Assembly: GCF_030063185.1 (NCBI RefSeq)
Contig: NZ_JASISP010000018.1
Span: 1-64,000 of the forward strand
Direction of reading: 5' to 3'
Origin: Arthrobacter sp. H35-D1
Lineage (GTDB): Bacteria > Actinomycetota > Actinomycetes > Actinomycetales > Micrococcaceae
Length of the DNA stretch: 64,000 nucleotides
Part shown: positions 46,159 through 53,685 of the stretch, piece by piece
How positions within the stretch are numbered: position 1 is the stretch's first letter
Layout of the letters: each line of letters opens with the position of its first letter
Program-made: the position numbers and the translations under genes
The notes under the pieces: generated by a model
Told to the model about the DNA's origin: nothing
Database searches by the model: none
What the model saw: the letters and a program-made list of their open reading frames with translations, nothing else

Positions 46159-46341
46159 GGCAGGGCTCTGTGTGACTGGCCGCGCTGATGGGCACGCAGC
46201 GTATTCCTTGTGCCTATTGTCCCCACGGGTTGGTGCTGGCGGACGTACATAAACGGAACCGATCGAAGTGCTTCAGCGGATGTGACGATTCACCGCGTAC
46301 TTCATGGTAAATCTGTCCGTGGTAGCTGGCCAGACATGAAA

Positions 46342-46845
46342 CTAATTCTTGTCCGTCTTCCTTGCCAAGTATGCCCGAAGCCCGGCCTCGCCGCGGCGCA
46401 TCAGGGCTGCGTGGGCGTAGGTGAACACGGGCCTAGCGACGGGGCTGAAGAACGTCATCCAATGGCTCGTGGGACGTACCCGCCATTCGATGTCCATTTG
46501 AGTTTGACCGTTGCTTGTTGAAGAGAGTGTGACTCGTCCTTCGCCGGCCAAGTCGCCGCCGGCGTTGAACGTGACTTCATTCAGAGTTTCAACATGGGTT
46601 GGGTGGTACATCACTGAGAGTGTATAGCCCAACGAGGCCTTGAAATTTAGGGTGGCAGTTGATGCAAGGAGGAGCTCAGTTTTGCTGGTGCCTGCATCTG
46701 GCACCCGTTGGAGAGGAATTCCCTGCGTGCAACCGGGCCACCAATCCTGCCAGGCCATATTGGGATCGGCGATGACGTCCCAAACTTCCTGCCTTGAGTT
46801 CGGAAACATCCACGAGGATGAGAGGTCATACAGTCGAGCTGTCAT
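46342..46845 (-). CDS. SRPBCC (START-like) domain protein
   Basis: A 167-residue protein from the ATG at 46845; an earlier ATG at 46866 is possible. The fold follows the polyketide-cyclase/SRPBCC pattern: DLSSSWMFPNSRQEVWDVIADPN at the start, WWPGC after it, strands through the middle, and a long C-terminal helix (FTYAHAALMRRGEAGLRAYL). These bind hydrophobic ligands in a deep pocket. The substrate is unknown. It is a single gene, with no clear operon partner. Confidence 0.78.
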   Translation of the reverse strand: MTARLYDLSSSWMFPNSRQEVWDVIADPNMAWQDWWPGCTQGIPLQRVPDAGTSKTELLLASTATLNFKASLGYTLSVMYHPTHVETLNEVTFNAGGDLAGEGRVTLSSTSNGQTQMDIEWRVRPTSHWMTFFSPVARPVFTYAHAALMRRGEAGLRAYLARKTDKN

Positions 46846-46934
46846 GGTGACATTGTTGCACGGCACATCGGAGTAGACTCGCTATCGTCAAATAGCATGC
46901 TCCTTCGGACCTTGGGGTCTGTCGGATTGCGTCT

Positions 46935-47645
46935 TTATGAGTCTTCGACGTCAGGGGCTGATTTGGGCTCATATGAGACAGTCATGAAGTCTATTTCTGA
47001 GGCGGTGACGACTATCATTCCGACGCCTTCCAGTTCAATCAGGTCATCGCTCCCGGGCAGTCGGCACTCAATCGTGCCATTGAGTGTCATGGCCCGGTCC
47101 GGTCCCTCATCGGCCGATTGGGTGTAGGAGTCGAGCCCGCCTTGAATCCAGGCTCCGCTTTTGAGCTGGACACCGACATTGACGTAGTGCTCAGGTTCGG
47201 CTTCGAATGCTGCGCTCCAGGCCGAGAGGCCGCGCTCGAATACTTTGAGCTCCTTGCGAGTAGCCTTCTTGTACGCCCACGCCCTGAATCGCTTGAGGGC
47301 TTGAAATGCGGATGCGGATCCGTAGGCTAGCCCCAAGGCTGTGGATACAGTAAGTAGCCCGAGTACGACTCCGATGAAGAGCTGGGTATCTCTCGCGATT
47401 AGCTCATCGGGTTTGGTGACGAAGGAATATAGATATGCGGCAACCGGCGGGCTCAGGAAAGACAACAGATAGGTGAGCACGAAAACGGTCCCGAGCGAAG
47501 CCACTGAAGCAATAACAACCGAGGCGGTTTCCCTGAACGCGGACCTCTTTACGGTCGGCCGGTGCCCTTCATAGCTCCAGACGAATGCAACGCCGGGGAG
47601 CAGTAGGGAAACGTATAGCAGAGCTGCAACGGGGTCTGTAGGCAT
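46935..47645 (-). CDS. DUF6338-like membrane protein
   Basis: A 236-residue protein with AGGAACT before its ATG. Three hydrophobic segments fall at about residues 5-22 (LLYVSLLLPGVAFVWSY), 43-68 and 88-112. A soluble C-terminal domain (about 125-236) has VQLKSGAWIQGGLDSYTQ and a late beta-rich stretch. The pattern matches the DUF6338 family as I recall it. It is divergent from the 52-residue protein at 47715, with 69 bases between, an arrangement that may be a functional pair. Confidence 0.72.
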   Translation of the reverse strand: MPTDPVAALLYVSLLLPGVAFVWSYEGHRPTVKRSAFRETASVVIASVASLGTVFVLTYLLSFLSPPVAAYLYSFVTKPDELIARDTQLFIGVVLGLLTVSTALGLAYGSASAFQALKRFRAWAYKKATRKELKVFERGLSAWSAAFEAEPEHYVNVGVQLKSGAWIQGGLDSYTQSADEGPDRAMTLNGTIECRLPGSDDLIELEGVGMIVVTASEIDFMTVSYEPKSAPDVEDS

Positions 47646-47714
47646 AGTTCCTGATTCTTGATGCTGGGTCGGTCATAATGAATCTACACACAGCACACTA
47701 CTTAGGAGGACAAT

Positions 47715-47873
47715 ATGCCGGACGCCAAGTCTCAGGGCAAGCCTGCCGGGGCCAACAAGCAGGCGGATTCGCGTTCCATTATCGCCAAAGAAGGGCAGAA
47801 GCCAGCCAACGTACGACGACCAACAACAGTTCTCCAGCCAGGGCAGAAACCTACGTTTCCGGGGAAGAAGTAG
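47715..47873 (+). CDS. Small basic protein (52 residues)
   Basis: An ATG at 47715 with a strong AGGAGG upstream opens 52 codons ending at a TAG. The product is rich in Lys, Gln, Pro and Ala (MPDAKSQGKPAGANKQADS...) and appears disordered and soluble. It contains a duplicated EGQKP / PGQKP unit. I know no family. It is divergent from the DUF6338 gene, with which it shares a promoter region. Confidence 0.65.
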   Translation: MPDAKSQGKPAGANKQADSRSIIAKEGQKPANVRRPTTVLQPGQKPTFPGKK

Positions 47874-48120
47874 TCACTTAGTGACAGCCTCGTTTCGCAC
47901 GGCTGGTGGTGGCTGCCAGACTTTCTTCAACACAGTCCGCGAGGGAGGGAGGCTCCAAAGGTGTCCGTACCTATGTCGTAGCCCTGCGTTGGCAGCAAAA
48001 TGAGGAATCATAGGGTGTAACGAATGCCCAGTTGCTAAAGGACCCGTAGTGAACGTCTCAATACCTCGAACCAACATTCACGACCTTGTGCTCGAACTTG
48101 CTTCGCTGCCGGACGAGACT

Positions 48121-50418
48121 CAGACCTCCTGAAGTAGGATCTGGGTTCCCCTAGTTTCCGGGGTTTTTTCGGGCGACATGCCGTCGGAAATCCGTTGAAT
48201 TATTGTAGTCGTCCGGTAGTGTTTTAGGCATGTCGGAGTCGATTTTGGAGTTTGCGGGAATGCCGGATCCGGCGGTGCTTCGCCGGGTGGATTCGCGGGG
48301 CCAGACGACGGTCCTGCTCGGGACGCGGGTGCTGTTCTTGTATGAGTGCGACGACGCGGGGATGCGCAATCTGGCGGTGGTCGCGGTCACGGACGCCGGG
48401 GTGGCGTGCCGCCGGGCGGCGGAGTTGTTTGAGCTGAGCCCGCAGTACGTGTCGATGTTGCGGGCCCGGGCTCGTTCGGAGGGCTCGGCCGGGCTGGTGC
48501 GCCGTAGGGGGCGTCCGCCCAAGCTCAGTGACCGGCAGGTGGCCCGGGCCAGGACGTGGGCCGGGCAGGGCATGACGCAGACCGAGATCGCTGCCCGCCT
48601 CAAGGTGGCACGGTCGGTGATCAGCGAGCTGCTCGCCCGGCACGGGGTGATCAGCCCGCAGGAGGAACTCGAGATCGCCGCGCCCGGGGCGGCCGGTGCC
48701 GGCAACGGTGCGGGGGAAATCACGGACGGGCCCGCGGGCGGGCACGACGGGGACGATGCCCCCGGCGTTGTACCGGAGGAAGCCTCCCCGGGGCCCGAAG
48801 CCAGTGGCTCTGAGGCGGCCACCGCACGCATCGATTCGGGTACGGTCTTCTCCCGGTATGCCGGGGCGATGCTGCTGCATGCGTTCCTTGACCGGGTCGG
48901 TGCCGAGGCGACGTTCGCGACCCTGGCCGGCGCCCTGGGGCGCCGTTATGACAACATGTCCGTGCTGACGACAGCGGTACTGGGCTTCGCGCTCGGGGCC
49001 GGCACCGTGGAGGGGTTCAAGCACCTGCGCCGGGGCGAACTCGGCCCGACTGCCGGGATCGCCATGGTCCCGGAACTGGCGACCCTGCGCTCCCGTCTGT
49101 CCGCCTTGGCCGACGCCTCCGACCCACTGGCTGTGCAGCGGGCCTTCGCCGCCGGGATGCTCGCCTTCGACCCGGCCGAGGATTCGCTCTACTACGTTGA
49201 TGACCACTTCGTCCCCTACGCCGGGGCGAAGCCGGTGGCGAAGGGATGGAACACCAAACGCCGCCACGCCCAACCGGGCCGTGATGACACGGTCCTGGTC
49301 GATGCCCGCGGCCGGGCCGTGGTCTTTGGCTCCGGGGAGCCAACGTCGCTGGCCTCCAACCTCCCCGGCGTACTCACCCAACTGAGGGAAGTGATTGGAC
49401 CGGATGCGCCGATCCTGCTCGGCTTTGACCGCGGCGGGGCATTCCCCGTCGCCTTTACTGCCTGCCGAGACGCTGGCGCACACTGGATCAGCTACCGCCG
49501 TGCACCCCTGGTAGAAACCACCGCCACGCCCGAAACGTCGGCGACGATGCGCAACGGCAAGGACATCAGCGTCGACCTCGCCGATGAAACCGTGGCGATC
49601 AAGGGTTACGGGGACGCACGGCAACTAACGCTCTTCGAACACGGCGCACCCGTGCTCCAAGTCCTTACCAGCGAAACGACCGGCACCGGGGCGGACCTGC
49701 TGTGCTGGCTGCGCTCCCGCTGGCGGATCGAGAACATGTTCAAATACGCGGCAGAGCATAACGGCATCGACGCCCTCGCCGACTACGGGATGGATATTGA
49801 CACCGACACCCGGCTGGTCACCAACCCCGCCCGCACCGCGGCCCGCAAAACCGTCAAAACCGCCGAGACCACGTTGGCTGACGCCGAACGCTCTCTGGCC
49901 CAGCTCCTCGCCGGTGGTGGCACACCGAAACAGATGAATGCTTCCCTGCCCGGCATCCACCGGCGCATCGAAGACGCGACCAAGGACCTCGCCGACGCCA
50001 AAAAGGCGCTCAAGCCCATCCGGGCCAAACTCCCCGCGAACGAGCTGAACGCCGACGCGCAACTCGCCCGCCCCCACCTTCAACGCCGAAGCATGCAAAT
50101 GGTGCTGCGGCTACTGGCGTTCAACGCCGAAGCCTGGCTCGCCGGCCGCCTCAACGCCTACCTCAACGATCCGGACGAATACCGGGCCATCACCCGACAC
50201 CTGCTCCACCAAGGTGGCACCATCAACTACACCGCCAAATCCATCACCATCACCCTCGAACGCCCCGACAGCCCACGCGTCGCCCGAGCCCTTCAACTGC
50301 TCACCGCCGAACTCAACAACACACCCAGCCGGCTCCCCGGCGACCACCGCACCCTGAACTACCAACTCACCCAGACACAAACTTCAACAACGAACGAGTG
50401 CCTACTTCAGGAGGTCTG
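48121..50418 (+). mobile_element. Complete 2298-bp insertion sequence
   Basis: The ends are perfect 18-bp inverted repeats, CAGACCTCCTGAAGTAGG at 48121-48138 and its complement at 50401-50418. The flanking AGACT is duplicated (48116-48120, 50419-50423). A hairpin with CCCC/GGGG and six T residues at 48148-48169 can stop incoming transcription. One transposase gene fills the element. Its perfect ends and duplication point to a recent insertion. Confidence 0.95.
48148..48169 (+). terminator. Terminator inside the left end of the IS
   Basis: CCCC (48148-48151) and GGGG (48160-48163) form a short stem, followed by six T residues. It would insulate the transposase from outside promoters. Confidence 0.6.
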
Positions 50419-50419
50419 A
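48230..50419 (+). CDS. DDE transposase, IS4-superfamily-like
   Basis: A 729-residue protein. The N-terminus has two helix-turn-helix units: VACRRAAELFELSPQYVSML (about 47-66) and MTQTEIAARLKVARSVISEL (about 115-134). A Gly/Ala/Pro/Asp-rich linker follows. The catalytic core shows Asp in YYVDDHFVPYAG (about 323), Asp in LLGFDRGGAF (about 402) and Glu in RSRWRIENMFKYA (about 504), like the Y-R-E-K signature of IS4-type enzymes. The C-terminus continues through the right inverted repeat. Its TGA stop uses the first base of the target duplication (A at 50419). The exact IS family is not named with certainty. Confidence 0.88.
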   Translation: MSESILEFAGMPDPAVLRRVDSRGQTTVLLGTRVLFLYECDDAGMRNLAVVAVTDAGVACRRAAELFELSPQYVSMLRARARSEGSAGLVRRRGRPPKLSDRQVARARTWAGQGMTQTEIAARLKVARSVISELLARHGVISPQEELEIAAPGAAGAGNGAGEITDGPAGGHDGDDAPGVVPEEASPGPEASGSEAATARIDSGTVFSRYAGAMLLHAFLDRVGAEATFATLAGALGRRYDNMSVLTTAVLGFALGAGTVEGFKHLRRGELGPTAGIAMVPELATLRSRLSALADASDPLAVQRAFAAGMLAFDPAEDSLYYVDDHFVPYAGAKPVAKGWNTKRRHAQPGRDDTVLVDARGRAVVFGSGEPTSLASNLPGVLTQLREVIGPDAPILLGFDRGGAFPVAFTACRDAGAHWISYRRAPLVETTATPETSATMRNGKDISVDLADETVAIKGYGDARQLTLFEHGAPVLQVLTSETTGTGADLLCWLRSRWRIENMFKYAAEHNGIDALADYGMDIDTDTRLVTNPARTAARKTVKTAETTLADAERSLAQLLAGGGTPKQMNASLPGIHRRIEDATKDLADAKKALKPIRAKLPANELNADAQLARPHLQRRSMQMVLRLLAFNAEAWLAGRLNAYLNDPDEYRAITRHLLHQGGTINYTAKSITITLERPDSPRVARALQLLTAELNNTPSRLPGDHRTLNYQLTQTQTSTTNECLLQEV

Positions 50420-51888
50420 GACTGAGTGGGTTGAGTTCAAGGAGAACAACGAGGACCCCCAGCTGATTGGCGAATACATTTCGGCGTTGTCGAACGCGGC
50501 GGCGATGGCCGGCCAAGTGTATGGCTACTTGATTTGGGGGATACGGGATGGTGACCACTCCGTCGTGGGAACTTCGTTCAATCCCGGTCAGGCGAAAATT
50601 GGCAACGAAGAAGTTGAAAATTGGTTGCTGAGAATGGTGACCCCAAAAATCAACTTCGAGTTCTTCAGTGTCAAGGTACAGGAGCAAGATGTTGTTGTTC
50701 TTCGAATTGAACGCGCATACGGTCATCCTGTTCGGTTTCAGGATACCGAATTCATCAGGATAGGGACTTACAAGAAAAAACTCAAAGAGTTCCCTCAAAA
50801 AGAGCGCGAACTTTGGCGACTTTTTGATCAGACTCCGTTTGAACGGCTAGTAGCCCTGGAAAATGTCCGAGCTGATGACGTTCTCCGCATGTTGGACTAC
50901 CCCGCCTACTTCGACTTGATGGACCAGCCGTTGCCAGGCACTCCGAACGAAATTTTGAATGCCCTCTTCGCGGAGAAGTTCATCGAACTCTCTGCCTCCG
51001 GGGGGTGGAATATCACCAACCTCGGTGCGCTGCTTTTTGCGAAGAACCTGTCGGATTTTCAGAATCTGGCCAGAAAGTCTGCACGGGTAATTCAATACAA
51101 AGGTGTGGGCCGAATCGATACGCTCAAAGAACAAGTAGGCGCCCGAGGTTATGCAAGCGGCTTCGATGGACTCGTTGGATACATCGAAGCACTCCTTCCA
51201 TCCAATGAGATCGTCGGGAGGGCCATTCGAAAAGACGTTCCAATGTTTCCGCCACTTGCAATTCGAGAGATTCTGGCAAACGCCCTCATCCACCAAGATT
51301 TCAGCGTCGGCGGATCGGGACCCATGTTTGAGATTTTCGACGATCGAATTGAGTTCACAAGCCCCGGCATTCCTCTGATGGATCCCAAACGGTTTGTAGA
51401 TACACCTCCCCAGTCAAGGAATGAAGCGCTGGCCTCCGTCATGCGAAGGACAGGAATCTGTGAAGAGCGGGGAAGCGGTTGGGACAAGATCGTGTTCCAA
51501 ACTGAGTACCACCAGCTACCGGCACCGCTCGTAGAGGTAACAGAGAATCACACCCGCGTAGTTCTATTCGCTCATCAGCCTTTAACGAAGATGGACAAGG
51601 ATGATCGGGTTCGAGCGATCTATCTCCACGCCTGTCTCCGGTACGTGACTCGCCAGCATACGACGAACACGTCTGTCAGAGAACGATTTGGTATCGCTCC
51701 TAAGAACAGTGCCCAGGCTTCGCGCCTGATCAGAGAAGCTGTAGCTGTTGGAGTCATCGCACCGTTCGACGCAGATGCTGCACCTAAGCTACGACGTTAT
51801 GTACCTGAGTGGGCCTCGGGAGGGGTCACCAATTCAGGTATGTAGTTTTCGGTTCCATGGCGAGCTCGGGCGCAATGAGTTGAATCTT

Positions 51889-51995
51889 TACTTGATGGGT
51901 ACTTGACTGGCCGGGTTCTTAGCCAGCATTTTGGTTCTTTTTCCGCTGAAAAACCACATGAATGCACGGTTCGTGGTACTTGATGGGTACTTGAC
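51889..51995. repeat. Two identical 19-mers, candidate integrase arm sites
   Basis: TACTTGATGGGTACTTGAC occurs at 51889-51907 and 51977-51995, 88 bases apart. Each contains the unit TACTTGA twice. They lie inside the right end of the element, about 270 bases before the tRNA-like copy at 52260, the usual place for P-arm sites. Confidence 0.65.
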
Positions 51996-52129
51996 GCGAA
52001 CTCGCCGTTACATGTTTGGGGCATCCACGGGGCTTGGTCCACGTATCCCAATAGTCAGAGGCAGAAGGACACGGGCGGCACGGGATTCAGCGTGGCCGGC
52101 GTGGGCTGCAATGGTGGGTGAATATGACC

Positions 52130-52151
52130 GACTCATTAGAAACTCATTAAA
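52130..52151. repeat. ACTCATT direct repeat, copy A
   Basis: GACTCATTAGAA-ACTCATTAAA: the ACTCATT unit occurs twice, 11 bases apart. Related double units lie at 52625-52646 and 60097-60120, each near a tRNA 3'-end-like sequence. Confidence 0.6.
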
Positions 52152-52259
52152 TTGGGCGACAACTGCCGCCTCTTCAGTACCATCCATTGTTATGAATCCG
52201 TCGCACTGCCAAAGGCCAGGAACGGCTTTTGACAACTCGAATTGGTCGATCGAGTCGAC

Positions 52260-52296
52260 AGCGGGGGTCATGGGTTCGAATCCCATAGGAGGCCCA
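52260..52296. other. tRNA-Thr 3'-end copy, candidate attR
   Basis: It matches 34 of 37 bases of the tRNA-Thr 3' half (10577-10613). Two of the three changes are on opposite sides of the T stem and keep pairing (C-G to G-C). It is the best match in the window and the leading candidate for the element's right junction. Confidence 0.7.
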
Positions 52297-52390
52297 TTGG
52301 TGGTCGGTAGTTGCCAATAGCCCCGAATGGTGGGCGTTTTTGCCGCGAAATGGGCTTATTTCAGGGATATTGACCCCATAGATTGCAACC

Positions 52391-52457
52391 GTCGTCGGTT
52401 CAAATCTGATAGGGGCCCTCGAGTTTTTTCGGGGCCAAAAAGCCCGGATTTACAGGG
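52391..52457. other. Second tRNA 3'-end-like copy with 23-base identity to attL flank
   Basis: GGTTCAAATCTGATAGGGG resembles the T arm and acceptor. After a short insertion, 52435-52457 is identical to 10611-10633, the sequence just beyond the tRNA. It may be the original chromosomal attB flank or the junction of an older element. Confidence 0.65.
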
Positions 52458-53304
52458 TTTTCGCAGTGGCGGGGTGGGTTTCCGCCCCGTCATTGCGCGT
52501 TTAAAGGCCATGTGCGTTCGAACGCAAAGGTCGTCGGTTGGAATCGGTCACTAGGGTGGGGTATGCGCCGCTGACCTGCGGTTTTGCTGTGGGGGAGGAC
52601 CCTCGAAATGAGTCGTTCGGACTGGACTCATTAAAAACACATTAAGTTGAACCCAGGCCGGAATCGGTTTAGGTACGTCCCGGGGCACTATTTGACGTTG
52701 CCCGCCCTCGCTTTCGTGGTGTTTTCGATTCATGCGCTGATCAGGGATTTGTTGGCCCACCCTAGAATTCCACCGTTAGCCGGATACGTTGTGTGTATGG
52801 TTATGGCCCGAGCGTGCCAGAGTTTGCGCTTCGCCCAGTCTTGGGCTTCTCGCTGCGCTGGACCTGCCGATCAGCAACCGGCTCACCCCGAGGCGCGGCT
52901 TTCCAGCCTTTGAAGCGCGTAGGCGCACTTTGTTGGCATCGTTCAACCGTTTGCACGGCTCGGCGTTGTGGCTGACTTCATGAGTGTGGATGAATTTGCT
53001 TGACGAGGCCATGGAACCGCGCACACTGTACGGCGCCCTTGGGCGGGGGCTTTCGTTCAGAGTCCGCATTTCCGGTCTTCTGTTCGTGCCAGCTGATCCG
53101 CGCCAAGACATGGATCGTTGTTGCACATAGCTTCCTACGCAGCTATTGTCTCAATTGATCCGGCACTCCATTCTGCGGGCCACAAATATGTCGATGGACT
53201 AGCTGCCTCGCCATGGGCAGAAAGACGCCGAGACAACAAGTTAACGATCCTGCGCCCGCCAGGCGTGGCCGGTGAAGACCACCGCCGGAGGGGTGCGGGA
53301 TTGC
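52458..53304. other. Degraded attachment-site region, no gene seen
   Basis: It contains a degenerate T-arm-like sequence (about 52528-52560) and the second ACTCATT double unit (52625-52646). These form a block of about 130 bases that is similar to 59990-60120. No reading frame from here to 53304 is convincing. Confidence 0.5.
52528..52646. repeat. Att-remnant block, copy 1
   Basis: T-arm-like GGTTGGAATC, then GCCGCTGACCTGC, GTGGGGGAGG and the ACTCATT-type double unit, in the same order as in 59990-60120. Confidence 0.6.
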
Positions 53305-53541
53305 TTAGCTCTCCGGGACCCAAGACGGGGCAGCGGTCCCTGCGCCGGTGAGAGCGTCGCAGCGGACAAATTGAGTTCCGATTCTGGTTTGCTTGCAGTG
53401 GTGGTTGGTTACAACTGTCACAGTCCCTTCCAATGTACCTGGATCCGGGCGAGCATTTGCCGGGGCTGGGACGGTGACGGCCATCAGCACGGCGGCGATT
53501 GCAATGCTCGCCGGCCGCAATGCCCGGTGTGTTGTCTTCAT
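53305..53541 (-). CDS. Small secreted protein
   Basis: A 78-residue protein from the ATG at 53541, with AAAGG at good spacing; an ATG at 53556 is also possible. A clear signal peptide runs to about residue 31 (ASIAIAAVLMAVTVPAPANA), with cleavage after ANA. The short mature part has two cysteines (NHHCKQT and VRCDALTG) that could form a disulphide. No family is recognised. It is divergent from the LuxR/AAA regulator and may be its target. Confidence 0.7.
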   Translation of the reverse strand: MKTTHRALRPASIAIAAVLMAVTVPAPANARPDPGTLEGTVTVVTNHHCKQTRIGTQFVRCDALTGAGTAAPSWVPES

Positions 53542-53685
53542 GGTCTTGCCTTTCATTGAGTGTATTTCCGATACCTCTACGGTCCTCCCCGGACCGCCCT
53601 AGGCGCATCGTGGCTTCCCCCTGAGAAACTCAACGAAAACCCTCAGATTCCTTCCCGTTTGGGGAGGTTGTGGGAAACTTGTGAG

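Larger units (their letters stand above)
48049..51845 (+). pseudogene. AlbA_2 (Schlafen-like) ATP-binding protein, split by an insertion sequence
   Basis: Twenty-four codons from a GTG at 48049 (VNVSIPRTNIHDLVLELASL, then PDET) lead up to the IS at 48121. The frame resumes at 50424 (EWVEFKENNEDPQ). Removing the IS and one copy of AGACT restores one 497-residue frame. The N-terminal domain is the Schlafen AlbA_2 fold (WVEFKE, GYLIWGIRDG). A C-terminal HATPase-like region has REILANALIHQDFS and GICEERGSGWDKI. Such proteins are linked to DNA/RNA binding, regulation and defence. A shorter product from 50487 would lack the first strand. It is a recent disruption because all else is intact. Confidence 0.9.
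10577..52457. mobile_element. Integrative and conjugative element at tRNA-Thr
   Basis: The left boundary is the 3' half of tRNA-Thr. The right boundary is one of two tRNA 3'-end-like copies at 52260-52296 or 52391-52457. Inside are, in order, integrase and excisionase, regulators, a cell-wall hydrolase, a type IV secretion operon, an ArdC-like protein, restriction-modification genes, a MobF relaxase with helicase, and further cargo. It uses a VirB4/VirD4-type secretion machine, not the single FtsK-like translocase of actinomycete AICEs. The five-copy operator described below is found only at element operons among the sites seen. Completeness of the transfer functions suggests it may still be mobile; this is inferred. 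Confidence 0.85.

Noticed and set aside
48224-49624. 466-codon minus-strand frame inside the IS
   Set aside because: It is antisense to the transposase, with composition typical of a GC-rich shadow frame.
51838-51862. Possible sixth operator (ATGTAGTTTTCG...CCATGG)
   Set aside because: The spacing between the halves is about 12 bases, not 19, and the first half is incomplete.
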